Below the pieces are notes generated by a model. The model saw only the letters and a list, made by a program, of their open reading frames with translations. It was not told where the DNA came from and did no database searches. A stretch of DNA of 64,000 nt. Origin: Cepaea nemoralis (taxonomy: Eukaryota; Mollusca; Gastropoda; Stylommatophora; Helicidae). The stretch is from contig JACEFZ010013560.1 in NCBI GenBank assembly GCA_014155875.1, positions 124,001-188,000 on the forward strand, read 5' to 3'. Both the position numbers and the translations under genes were made by a program. Shown piece by piece: positions 35,931 through 47,348 of this stretch (positions are counted from its first letter, which is position 1; the number at the start of each line of letters is the position of its first letter).

Positions 35931-36449
35931 AATTATAGGAGGCTGCAGGAAAATACGGTTAAAGACAAATTCAATCAAGAAATCAAAAATCTACATAAGA
36001 ACATCCCTGATTACCACTCAAGCGTAGATAAGGAATGGACATGTTTCAAAGCTGCCATGCTCGACACACTGGAAAATAAATGTGGAACAAAGAAAGTAGT
36101 AAATATGAAAAGAGCGCTTCAGAAATACCAAAAGGCAAGGACAGAAGAGAATTTTGAAAAATACAAGAAATTCAGAAACGAAGCAAACAGAGCAGTAAAA
36201 CATGCAAAACAAAAGGAGTGGAAAAGATTCTGTCAAACACTCAGTCCAGATACACCAATCACAAAGGTGTGGAAATAAAAAGGAAATAAAAAGACCAGCA
36301 AAATCACAACCATCAAAAGCACGAAACTAGCAGTAACAGACCAGGACAAAGCCAAAGTGTTTGGAGATTACTTCCACGAAGTCTGCTCTAACAAAAGACT
36401 AGGAAGCAAAGAAAGACATAGAAGGGAGGAACTGACACAAGAGTTAAAA
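35931..36449 (+). pseudogene. Jockey/I-type LINE ORF2, segment before the RT (first half)
   Basis: The translation gives the linker between endonuclease and RT typical of these LINEs: KDKFNQEIKNLHKNIPDY, a charged helical stretch (FEKYKKFRNEANRAVKHAK) and KEWKRFCQTLSPDTP, then KVFGDYFHEVCSN. A stop at 36276-36278 and a shift break it. At 36449 it is interrupted by a hAT element and resumes at 39255 in the same sense. Confidence 0.75.
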
Positions 36450-36457
36450 GTCACAAC

Positions 36458-39246
36458 TAGGGGTGTACCGGATTTCGGCTCCGGCTCCGGCAAATCCGGA
36501 ATCCGGCCATTTTTACAAATCCGGCTTCGGCTCCGGCTCCGGTCCAGTTGTGCCGGATTTAGGCCGGATTTGTGTTGCCTAGTCACGTGAATTTTCTGTA
36601 CATGTTTCATGAGGCCACGTCGAATTTTAGGCAATAGCACAGTAGCACTTCCGGTTTACTATTTCTCGCTGATGTAAATAAGAATTTTAGGGAAAAAAAA
36701 CACTCATTTTGAATTTTAATGGTGCATTACTTCATGAGTTTGTGGGACTTGAATATTTATTTTCGTAAATTTCTTTGGTCTTGCCCATAAAATAAAATGG
36801 CATCAAAATCTAAGTCATACAGCGCCGTTTGGGATTACTTCAAGGTTAAAGACGATGATTCAGCGAAGGTAATATGTAAGTTGTGTGACAAACAGTTATC
36901 GCGTGGACGATCAGATCGCCCCAAAGACTTCTCAACATCATCAATGCAGACCCATTTGCGATCGATGCACAAGAAAAGCTATGACGAAATGATGGAAAAG
37001 AAAGCATCACTGAAGGCCAGTGTATTGGCGACCACATCTATGATGAATCTGGGACCGTGTTTGCACAAAGCAAGCAGCAGTACCCAGCAGTCAATTGTGC
37101 AGGCATGGGACCGGGCCAAAATTTGGGACATCAACAGTCCCAATGCTAAACGCATTCATGCTGCCGTAGCCCGAATGATAGCCATAGATATGGAGCCTTT
37201 TCAAGTAGTGGAACGACCAGGTTTCAGAAAGTTGATGCATACAATGGAAAAAAGGTATGAATTGCCTTCAAGAAAGTACTTTGCTGAACATATCATTCCT
37301 GACATGTGTAAACGTCTGAAGGTAAAAATTGCAGCAATGATATCTGACACTGATTACATATCATTCACAACAGATACGTGGACAGCTGAACACACCACTC
37401 AGTCATTTATGGGCCTCACTGGCCATTGGTTAACAGACTCCTTCGTTCTCCGCAGTGTAGTCTTCCATTGTACTGCATGTGATGAACATCACACGGCCAC
37501 AAACTTGCTTGCACATTTTGAAATGATGCTGGATGAGTGGTCAATTGCACGTGAGAAGTGCCATGTTGTTGTGAGAGACAATGCATTCAACATTGCCAAA
37601 TGCTTTCGTGATGGCAGCTATTCAAGTGTTGGATGTTTTGCACACACACTGCAGCTGTGTGTGCGTGATGGTCTTTTGAGTCAAAAGTATGTTGCTGGCA
37701 TCATCAGTACTGGAAGAAAATTGGTAGGACATTTCAAACACTCTTCTTCAGCAACCAGTCGTTTGCATGAACTTCAAAATGAATTAAACCTACCACAACA
37801 TCAGCTTATCCAGGACGTGACAACACGATGGAACTCAACGTTCTATATGTTACGACGTCTGTTAGAACAACGGCGCAGCATCAGCCTGTACTGTGTTGAA
37901 AATTTTGAAATTGATTCGGTAACTGGGCTAACGGCACAACAGTGGGCAGTCACGGAGAATGTGGTAGCTACTTTGGCACCATTTGAAGAAATCACACGTG
38001 AAATAAGTGCAGCTCAGGCATCAATATCAGTTGTGATCCCATTAGTGAAAACACTCATGGCTTTCCTCCAGAAAGAAGGTAGTGATGCTGGGATCAAAAC
38101 TATGAAAGCAGCCCTGCTTGAAGCTGTTAGCAGCAGATTTGCGGACATTGAATCCAACAGTATTTACACCTGTGCCACACTACTGGATCCTTGATTCAAG
38201 CTGTGCTTCTTCTCCGAACGTGGTAGAAGTGATGCACGAGCCCATCTGCTGTTAGCAGCTAACTCCATTATTGATTCAGCAAACACAGTCAGTCCACAGG
38301 ATCCATCAGCTACTATTAGTAGTAGTAGTACTAGTGTTTTGACTTCTGTGAGCACTGCCACACAGTACGAGTCCAGCCTATGGAGCTGTTTTGACACAAT
38401 TGTCGAGGAAAATCCCACCGCAGATCGTTCTGCAAGTGCCGAAGGCAACAGCATTAACACTGAGGTGACACAGTACCTGTCAGAGCCACTTCAAACTCGA
38501 CAGTCAGATCCAGTTTCATGGTGGCATGCCAATAAGCAAAGATTTCCAAGCATGGCTAGACTGGCGCAGGTATTTCTTGCACCACCACCTACAAGTGTGC
38601 CATCGGAAAGGCTGTTCAGTACTGCAGGAGACATTATCACTGACCACCGTAGTAGCCTTTTACCAGAAAATGCGGAGACGTTGATTTTCCTGAAATACAA
38701 CTCGTCTCTTCTTGACTCTGAGAGTTCAACTTCACAGCCATAATGAAGACTGACTGAAATAGTGAAATTACTAAAAAATGAATGTATTTCAATAAATTCA
38801 ATCTGTTCAGTGTACTGTTGTTGTGAGTTGTAACTGAGCTGATAATTTGCCAACTGAAAACAATGTGAAAACTAAAAACTGAAACTGAAAACTAACAATT
38901 AAAATTACTGAATTAGCATTATGTGCTTATGTATTATGTTTCATCTTGAACTGATGGAACTTAATATTACTTAATTACTTATTCTACTGTGAATGTAATT
39001 ATTTTACATTTAAATGATTTAATATGAGTATATGTCATCATTGTCATGTCTATAGTAATGAACTGCAGTAATGAACAGTCGAGTGACTCCACTCACCTAA
39101 GTCAAGGGATGTAGTATGTTATTTTATTTTTATTTTTTTATTTGTAAATCCGGCTCCGGCTCCGGCTCCGGCCGGATCTCACTTCATAAATCCGGCCAAA
39201 TCCGGCTCCGGCCGGATTTCAAAAATTTGAATCCGGTACAGCCCTA
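36458..39246 (+). mobile_element. hAT transposon, complete ends, one-stop transposase
   Basis: The terminal inverted repeats are TAGGGGTGTACCGGATT (36458-36474) and its complement at 39230-39246 with one mismatch. The flanks are a perfect 8-bp target duplication, GTCACAAC, at 36450-36457 and 39247-39254. Both ends carry clusters of GGCTCCGGC-type subterminal repeats, which usually bind the transposase. The element is 2789 bp and has one gene. It sits within the LINE at 35931-39660, whose reading resumes after it. Confidence 0.95.
36797..38743 (+). pseudogene. hAT transposase (BED-finger type) with one nonsense codon
   Basis: It is one frame of 648 codons starting MASKSKSYSAVWDYFKV. The BED zinc finger (residues about 10-65) has CKLC and HLRSMHKK. 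The RNase H-like core includes FTTDTWTAEHTTQSFMGL (first Asp), VVVRDNAFNIAKCF (second Asp), GCFAHTLQLCVRDGL and TTRWNSTFYMLRRLLEQR. The C-terminal hAT dimerisation region has DPVSWWHANKQRFPSMARL and PSERLFSTAGDI. TGA at 38192-38194 interrupts TLLDP-FKL, where hAT proteins normally have Arg. CGA to TGA is a single CpG-type transition. No frameshift was found before or after it. The enzyme would cut at the ends and make 8-bp target duplications. Resemblance is to ZBED1/ZBED4-like hAT proteins. Confidence 0.93.
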
Positions 39247-39254
39247 GTCACAAC

Positions 39255-39660
39255 AGACGAGAACATCGAAGAACACTTTATGGATGCAGACATCACAACA
39301 GATGAGGTGATGACAGCGCTAAACGAAAAATCCGAAACCGCGGCAGGGGCGGACATTCTAAATTATACCATCCTCAAAAAGCTCCCGAATAACATCATAA
39401 AAACAATTACTAAGCTGTATAATGTAATATGGCAGACGGGAAAGATCCCCAGACAGTGGAAAACAGCCACGGTGATCCCAATCAAGAACATAGGGAAAGA
39501 GCCAACAAGGGTAGAATCATGCCGCCCCATCTCGCTGACATCGCACCTGGGCAAAGTTATGGAGACTGTGATAAATAAAAGAATAACATTCTACCTGGAG
39601 AAGATTGAACTGTACAGCCATTCTGAGACGAATGTTGCGTATGCCTGGATCTACCAAAGT
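39255..39660 (+). pseudogene. Jockey/I-type LINE ORF2, RT start (second half)
   Basis: It continues the LINE cut at 36449. The reading is TTDENIEEHFMDADITTDEV, AAGADILNYTILKKLPN, GKIPRQWKTATVIPI, CRPISLTSHLGKVMETV and YLEKIELYSHSET. These are RT blocks 0 to 2. AGADILNY replaces the usual GPDGI. The reading ends at a CAT microsatellite, with no palm motifs A-C nearby. Confidence 0.8.
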
Positions 39661-39665
39661 AACTG

Positions 39666-39960
<295 letters not shown>

Positions 39961-41669
39961 TCAGATGCCTATGACTATCCACACTGGTCGAGGCCGATCT
40001 TATGGAACACCCATTTACGCTGTTTCTCTGATTCTCTGTTAAGTAACGAAACATAATTTTCTAAGCATCGATAAAGAAGATATTTTGCCATGGCTTTCCT
40101 TTTTAGCTGTGAGCATACTGGTCGATAACCGTAGCCATTGTCTCCAAGTAGACACCCTATGTCTACCGTTGTGAAATTGGAGACCATAACTTACAACTAT
40201 CTGTCGGCTGCTCTTCAACTCCATCCACCACCTGCCCACATGGCTTCACATGACCCTGATCTGGGGATGAGGGGGGGGGGGCTAAACGGATACTCCGCCA
40301 TGCCCAAGGGTGTCTCGTAGGCTAGCATAGAGTGGCGGCAGGGGCTAATGGAAGCAGAACAGCTGTAGAAGGCACGGAAGAACCCGAGTGTAATGATGCT
40401 GAATGGCCTATGTAGGAGCATCATCAACAGAAGGAGATACATGGTCGCCAACATCATGTGACAAGACACAAGATGATGACAACTCCCAAGTCCACTCAGC
40501 CTAAAATAGGTCCCGGGAAATTTAATGGGAAGTAAAGTCAGCTGATCGGGATTTTGGCCACATCAACCTCCAGTGGCAATCAGTCTAAAAATGTAGGACT
40601 TGTGCCGTATACCCAAAATGCTTTCTGGCTTGAAAATGACTCGTTTTTCTTACTGTTCTTTTATTGAGAGACAATGGTCTGGAGAATCGAAAATTCTTAT
40701 TTTATCACTCGGCCGTTCAATCCTCTATTCTATACAATGTTTGAACCAGTGGTGGTTATCTTCTCCCCACTCTCAAGATGATTGAGTGGTCACTCTAACC
40801 CAGAGGTCAGTGTGTCAGATATCGCCATGCTTTTGTCACGAGGCTATGGTCACAAATGACGCCACGCTTGACTGATGCTAATGGGTTATCACGTGATCTT
40901 TATATCATGCATCACATGACTTTTTTTCTCGTGACTTGAGTACTACAAAAGCAGACGAGCCCATTAATTTTGGTAAAGAGTAAAAAAAAAAAAAGCTTCT
41001 CTTGTTAAGTGATGGGAAGTCTGTGTCTATTTTGTTAGAATCAAAGTCTTTTCTGCTCAACCGTGTCCTTCTGTGGATGTTAATAAAGTCTTGTGTCAGA
41101 ACTCGGCGATTCTGTACAATTTTTAGAGATCTGGGAGGCATATGTTACTTCTAAATCTTTATTTTTATAACTTATTTTGAGTCGCTTTCCAAGTTAGGGC
41201 TCGGAACTATAGGCAGGATATATCTTGAGGATACATCTGTCTGCTGTGTATAAAAAACGTTAGCCAGTTGTCATTGTAACTATTTCTTTCACATTCGCTG
41301 TTTGGTAACAACGTATTTCATTGTTGCAGAATCTAAGATATTTTTTTAAATGTATAGAGTATGAACGATGAAGAAACTGTCGGACTGTAGTTAGTAGGAC
41401 AAAAACGCATTTTGTGGGTTTCTCTAGATTTAGAAAATCCAGGCCGCTCAGTTTGTTCAGTCTTAAGTTCTCCATTTTATGCACTATGACAGCGGTTAAT
41501 TAGTGAACAAACAAATAGACGTTAACACCCACAGAATTCAGGAGAAAGTATTAAGATTAGAAATAAGGTTATGAAATGTTTATTAGTTGATTAGTAGTCG
41601 ACCCAATTATAACTAACTATGATACCTTGTTAACCAAGAAACAAAAGTTAATCAGGAAATTAAGGAAGT
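39961..41669. other. No recognisable gene
   Basis: A run of about ten G lies at 40270-40279 and an A run at 40982-40993. Frames are short and without motifs. A weak tRNA-like pair of boxes on the minus strand near 40730-40800 was not convincing. Confidence 0.4.
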
Positions 41670-42270
41670 GACGGTCTGGAGTCAGATGTGATAATCAGCA
41701 GTAGAAAGGAAAGGTCATCAATGAACATCACAGTAAACGGGGAGGTACTAAAACAAGTGAAAAGTTTCTCCTATCTTGGACATATAATAACAAATGATGG
41801 CAGAAGTGAAGTAGAAATCAAAAAGATAATAGGAATGGTCCAAAATGCTTTCAACAGCATGCAATCAGTGTTAAAATCTAGAGAGATTTAACAACGCATT
41901 AAAAATGAGAATTGCTAAATGCTATATTCAACGCTACTGTATTGTGCGGAAGCGTGGACATTGAGCAAGCAACTAGAAAGTCGAATAGAGGCCTTGGAGA
42001 TGTGGATATACAGACAAATATGTTGTATTTCATGGAAATAAAACATCAAATGCAGAGGTTCTAGAAAAAACTGGGAATAAAGAGAGTTTATGAAAGAAAT
42101 AAAGAGGAGGCAAGTGAAATATTTTGGCCACGTTAAAAGACATGATACTCTTATAAAAACCATACTGAGCGGCAAAGTTGAGGACAAGCGAGCAAGAGGT
42201 AGACAACGTTACCAGTAGGAAGATAACATCAAGAGATGGACTAATATCAGCTTGGCATAATGTACAGTCA
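41670..42270 (+). pseudogene. LINE 3' portion (C-terminal RT region)
   Basis: The translation reads MIISSRKERSSMNITVNGE, VKSFSYLGHIITNDGRSEVE and VQNAFNSMQSVLKSREI, then in shifted frames YSTLLYCAEAWTLSKQLESR and RRQVKYFGHVKRHDTL, ending with a GRGRQR-like basic block. This is the thumb-to-C-terminus part found in many endonuclease-RT LINEs. Stops and at least two shifts make it non-functional. Whether it is the 3' end of the LINE at 35931-39660 cannot be decided here. Confidence 0.75.
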
Positions 42271-42489
42271 GGGCGAGAGACTGTGTTGGAGATCCATTAC
42301 AGCCACCTTCATTGTGGAGACGGCACCTGATTGATTTATTGGTAAGGAAGTGGAAAATCCATGCCAGTGTTAGGTAGCTTTTCATTCCCTCGTGACTTCT
42401 AGTCTAAGAAACTTGAATTTCAAGGAAATATGTATTCCCAGAAAGTTGTATCACTAAGTTTAAGTTTGTGAATATGTTTATGAACTCTA

Positions 42490-42660
42490 TTGATGGAGTA
42501 TCAGCAGCTCAGCATGCTAGCCTGTCAGCCTGGTGATCATGTGTTCAGATCTCCATTGAAGCAGGTTTTGTAAACTGTTTAGGGCTGCCAGGTTGACCTA
42601 GCCTAAAATGGATACCACGAAAGACCCGGGGAAATAAAGACAGGCAGCGTGATATTGAAC
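42490..42660 (+). mobile_element. tRNA-derived SINE
   Basis: GCAGCTCAGCATGCTAGCCT (A-box region) and GTGTTCAGATCTCC (B box, 42541-42554) are spaced as in a tRNA, followed by an unrelated tail region. The GCCTAAAATGG block near 42601 resembles 40499-40510. Confidence 0.55.
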
Positions 42661-43139
42661 ACATCACCCAACTCAGTGGTGATTTGAACATAAACAAATA
42701 TGGGACGCAGATGTGTTTCCAAGGCACCAGGGCAGGGTTATATACTGACCAAGACCTATTGACCTCGTCGAGAGTCCTGGGCAACAGGTCCCTTCGGGGT
42801 CCTGGCTAAAGTCAGTAGGATCGCCAATTCCTCCGAAGTCGGAGAGTGTCTGCTTGTACGGGGAGGAACTACCAGTCTGCACACCAATAAGCCAGACATG
42901 GGACAACGGATATTCACGCAAACCTCAGGTCCTGTATGACATCACACTGATGTTAGACAACAGGATGCCTTCATCCGACATACAGGACTTCGCGTTGGAG
43001 CTCAAGCCAACGAACACAAGCAAGCAAGCAAACATAAACAAATATTCGATATCACCTTATACCCAATACGTTTCAAAAGCATTTCTATCGCTACTTTACT
43101 TAGGATAAGTCTATAGATGCTGAGATTGCGACTTTATAC

Positions 43140-43293
43140 AGGGTGTATTTGTAATGACTGTGCAGTGTTTGAAAATATTGCCAGTCCAAGTTTTGTATTT
43201 ACCTATTATGTTGCATGAAATTTACAGAGGGTGAATACAAAGCTTGGACCGGCAATATTTTAATACATTGCACCGTCATTAAAAATACACCCT
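43140..43293. mobile_element. Foldback MITE of about 154 bp
   Basis: The left arm starts GGGTGTATTTGTAATGAC and the right arm ends GTCATTAAAAATACACCC. The arms pair over about 65 bases with some mismatches (also AAAATATTGCC and GGTCCAAG), around a 25-base spacer. TA-rich flanks (TATACA and TATAGA) fit a mariner-like target. It lies 240 bp upstream of cathepsin B exon 1. Confidence 0.75.
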
Positions 43294-43533
43294 ATAGATC
43301 TATCAGTTTAGTGGCTGATTTGACCATACCATTTGTTGCCCAATTTGACGATTGAGTACAACCCACGACAGGCAAACTTGAGCTCCCGTAGTGGGTTGTG
43401 CTCAGTCTTCAAAACCCAAATCCCGAAACAACCAAATAAATCAGTTTTTCCTCCCAATTTATCAGCAATGGTTGCCATATCGTCTTTCTTTCTTTTTTCT
43501 TTATTCGCTCAGAACTCAAGAAAAACTGCAGCC

Positions 43534-43662
43534 ATGTTGAAACTGTTTATTGTAGCTCTGCTGTGTGCGGTCTCATATGCAAACTTAAGGAAGCCAGATT
43601 TTGGGCTTCTGTCTGTTGAGCATATCGACTACATTAACAATGTTGCCGACACCACATGGCAG
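43534..43662 (+). CDS. CTSB: Cathepsin B-like exon 1: signal peptide and propeptide start
   Basis: ATG at 43534 opens MLKLFIVALLCAVSYA, a clear signal peptide for entry to the secretory pathway, then LRKPDFGLLSVEHIDYINN and VADTTWQ, the propeptide helix with the conserved TTWQ motif of cathepsin B. The donor is CAG/GTTTGT after 43662 (phase 0). The open frame extends upstream in the same frame to 43333, but the signal peptide marks this Met as the start. The propeptide continues with AGRNF at 49590, across an intron of 5.9 kb that holds a SINE, a LINE and minisatellites. In the full enzyme the propeptide blocks the active site until it is cleaved in lysosomes. Confidence 0.88.
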
Positions 43663-44067
43663 GTTTGTTTGCTTTATCTATGCTAATACCGTTTTGGAAA
43701 ACTGTCATATTCATTTCTATTGGTAGGTCCTAAACACTCGTTGTGCTGATGTCGAGGAAGGGGTTCAGCCCCTACACCGGACAGTTGGACTAAAATGTTG
43801 ACCTATCGTCCTTGATTTGTGGACGTAAATTACAAGTACCTCTGAAGTTAGAGTTGGTTTGCCTGACAGTGAGGGACACTGTTAATAGCGAAAGCTAATC
43901 CACACGCAAAATTCTGTCCAGTGTTACTAGTAGTGTATATGGACCATGCTTGAGTTCAGAGCGAGTTAGCTCCCCCTCTCCTCCCCCCCCCCCCTCAAAT
44001 ATTTATACTACAAATAAAATCATGTTAAACCTGCATGTTTGTAAAATTACAATCTTTATGTATGGGA

Positions 44068-44250
44068 TCTGTGGTTTAGTAGTTAGTACTGTCCTATCAA
44101 ACCGCCTTGCGTTGGTTTCCACGCAATGGTATGAGCAGTATGAGTGCCGGCGGTTCAGAAAGCAATGGCAAACTACTGAACTTAAACTCGCCCAGAAATC
44201 ACAAACAACTAAACATTTCTAGAGTTGACTGCTTTATCCTGTGAAGATTA
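44068..44250 (+). mobile_element. tRNA-headed SINE with conserved core, in a cathepsin B-like intron
   Basis: The A-box region GGTTTAGTAGTTAGTAC lies near 44075-44091, and GGTTTCCACGC is a decayed B box. The core CAGAAAGCAATGGCAAAC (44156-44173) followed by CGCCCAGAAATCACAAACAA is shared with 10036-10085. GTTGACTGC and TCCTGTGAAGATTAC follow, as in that copy. Confidence 0.7.
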
Positions 44251-45139
44251 CATAACTAACTTATCTGTCCCATCAACATTGGTTCAAGTTTGAATCCCCG
44301 CTTGTGGCAGCATTGCATTTTTCTCTGACTAGGCAAGCTTTAGCATCAGCCCAGCTTCATGAAATGTTTACCAGAAATCTGAAAGTAAACATGACTGGCA
44401 TCTAATTTGCCATATTAATTTACTTCTCTCCCTCTGGGTGTTGGGCTGGAAGTGACTGATAATAAAATAAGTCTTTGGAAGAAGCAGTGCCAACCAGGGA
44501 CTGATCCCAGTCAGCCATATCTGTTGAATCTTGATCTGGTTGCATCTAAATATGCCTGTCCACAAATGTGGAGTTCCAGTGCTGGGCCTGCTCCCCCTGC
44601 TGGTGTCTGAGCCTGGAGAGCTCTGCTACATTGACCCTGTGGCACTTTGGAAGCAGATTGGAAGAACTCTCTATACCTACTTCACTTCCATAGATGCAGG
44701 CCCATTTAAGGGCTTAAGTGACCAGAATATCAATGCATAACATTTAAAAAGTAACTTAGTCTTCCGTAGGGTTCACCAGCCAACCAGCCCTGTGTACGGA
44801 TTTAACATTATATTCCAGATATACATAATGCAAGCTGTAAATGACCTTTATATATGACCTTTTTTTTCTTCTAGTGTAGAACAGTATGGGTTCAGAATCA
44901 AATGACACCTTATTTTGTTTTTATTAACTATCTTAGTATCAAACCATCATTTTCTCTTTTTCTTCATAGTCCCGTTCCTCTCTCCGATCTCTGCTCTTCT
45001 TTCCCCTCTCCATTCTCTTAATTATTAACTTTTTCTCCCTTCTTTCCCATCTCTTGACTTCTTTTTTCTCTCTTCTTGCCCCTTTGTCCTCTCTTCACTT
45101 TCTTTGCTCACCCCTCTTTCTTTCTCTCTGAACACACAG
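44251..45139. other. Intron sequence, no exon recognised
   Basis: A pyrimidine-rich CTCT/TTCC region spans 44950-45130. A 69-codon frame at 44531-44740 shows no domain. Confidence 0.4.
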
Positions 45140-47200
45140 TACCAGAACGACACCACAACGATATCACAACGACACTTTCTCAGTTGTGCGAGGGGGTCGG
45201 GACAGACGAAGAGTGCAAAATCATAGCTGAGACAATACGTGCAATGCTCAAGAAATCACATAACACCGCCCCAGGCCCAGACGGCATCTGATGTGGTGAC
45301 TACTGATGATGTCAGATGATGACATGGAAGAACTGGCCAGAGAATTCAACACCAGTATCAAGAGGGTCAGATCAAAGAGAAATGGCTACACAGCTACTTG
45401 CTGCCGCTGCCAAAACCGAACAAAGACCATTCCAAGATAAGCGGCTACAGAATCATTACGATGCAGAACACTGTTGGCAAACTACTGGAGAAAATTGTAG
45501 CACACAGACTTGCTTGTGACTTGGAACAGCTCGGCTGCTTCCCGCCCACACTTGGAGGATACAGACGTAACAAATAGTCATGGCTGAATGCGGCAGTCTT
45601 TGCTCAAGATGTTTACGAAGGATGTCAGGTCAGAGAAGAGACATGTGCGGCCTCCATAGACTTAGAGGACGCATACAATAGAGTATCCTTCGAGCACTTG
45701 ATGTAAACCCTCCTCAGATTGAAAGTGCACCCTCACCTTGTACGATGGACAGCTGCAGTTCTGCTTCAAAGGAAGGTGGTTACATGGTTCTCCCTAAACA
45801 ACCATATTGTGAACACAGACCTGCCGGCAGCAAGAATGGATGGGAGCCTTTTGAGTAGAACCCAGTCAATGACATATCTTGGCGTGAGGCTTGATCGAAG
45901 CCTATCCTTCAGAGATCATGTCGATTATGTTATAATGAAAGCTCGAAAAGGTTTGGCAGCAATGAGAGTCATGGCGACTGCCAATATCGAGCAAAGACTG
46001 CTAATACTTCTGTTCCAAGGACTGGTGCTTTCACGCATCGAGTATGCGCTGGCCATCCTCACTGTCAGCCCTACACAGATTGGAAGACTTGAAAAGGTAC
46101 AAAACGAAGCCATGAGCATCATTTTGGGCTGCACGAAAAACACCAGCTGTGTAGCAATGAGATACCTCCTTGACTTCCCGACAATGGAACACAGGATCAA
46201 GATCTGGAGAGCTCGTGCATACTTAACAATAAGTGCAGATGAGCAGCACCCTCTGCATGACACTATATTCAGAGAAAAGGGTGACAGGCTAAAGAGAGGC
46301 AAATCATGGATGGGTCGGGCGGAAGATGTCGTCAGACAGGTCTGCAATCTTACCAGTATCAACCCCGGCAAGGAATGGGTGCCGGTGCCTCCAGATTTTA
46401 AGTGCACTTTCTCCTGCATTATCACACTCGACAGACGGTGCAGAGAGCAGAACTCTGTCGCTGTCAATGCAGAAGTCAACGCGCTCATCTATGAACACTC
46501 GGATAGCCCCGGAGTGCTCATCTATACAGATGGATCTGTTGTAAAGCAGCAGAGAAGCTTGTGGGCATTTACAGCCCGTTCAGCGGGCCGAACCGTTCAA
46601 GAATCCAGTGGTGCCCACTCTATACCACGAGCAGCATGACGATAGAGGTGATGGCAGTTAAACAGGCTTTTATATGGCTGGAATCACAGCATTATACCAA
46701 CGTGTGTGTGCTAAGTGACTCAATGAGCATGATTCAGAAGATCGAAGCTGGATCTGTACGTAGACAGTGGACTGAGTCGCTGCGGAAGTCTGTTGTTCGT
46801 AAAGTCACCTTCATCTTCGTCCCGGGACATGCAGGAGTCGAGGGAAATGAACGAGCTGATAAACTGGCTGGTTCTGCACCCCCTGTAGATGGCCAGCCCA
46901 TAGATCGTACCGATGTTATTAACGTCCTTAAAGATATGGCGAGAGAAGTGGACTTTGACGTCAGTGAATCCACATCGCTGTCCAGGATGAAAGACTTGGG
47001 AGTAAGAATCGGCACAGCCAGACGCGAGAGGTACATCGGAAAAAACAAGGCTCCTCGTCAACCAACACAGAACTGGCACTATTAGCCACCGGACGCTGAT
47101 GCATATGCTGGGGGGAGGATCTGAGCACCTATGGGCATGTCCGGAGTGCAATGAAGATACCCCAACTGATAACTGATAACACAGTACCAGAGCTAACAAT
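45140..47200 (+). pseudogene. I/Nimbus-like LINE ORF2 with RNase H, in a cathepsin B-like intron
   Basis: The reading begins AMLKKSHNTAPGPDGI (RT block 1), with several shifts until LEDAYNRVSFEHL (motif A region). From 45719 it is open: YLGVRLDRSLSFRDHVDYV, VLSRIEYALAIL and SIILGCTKNTSCVAMRYLL (thumb region). An RNase H domain follows with IYTDGSVV (Asp), SMTIEVMAVKQA (Glu), VLSDSMSMI (Asp) and VPGHAGVEGNERADKLAG (His/Asp), so all four acidic positions are kept, and then SEHLWACPECNE, a C-terminal Cys-His motif. A frameshift near 46620 splits the RNase H. No palm YADD segment is left: it lies in a deletion around 45780-45830. RNase H places it in the I group. The related copy at 52946-61020 shares AYNRV and LLQRKVV. 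Confidence 0.85.
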
Positions 47201-47348
47201 CTGATGACAGTTTAACAAAACAGATGTAGAACGAAGTCAGACTCTGAATTGTTCGCTTAACATTTCAGATTTACATATCCTTTTCTAGACAGATCTTTAA
47301 AAATTGACAGCTCAAAAGATTTAAAATCTGAGTTCGTATTGTTTGATG

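Noticed and set aside
40730..40800. tRNA-like SINE on the minus strand
   Set aside because: A GGTTAGAGTGACC-like A box and TGGTTCAAAC-like B box are present, but no body or tail supports a SINE.
44531..44740. 69-codon frame in a cathepsin B-like intron
   Set aside because: No similarity to a cathepsin exon and no matching splice sites.
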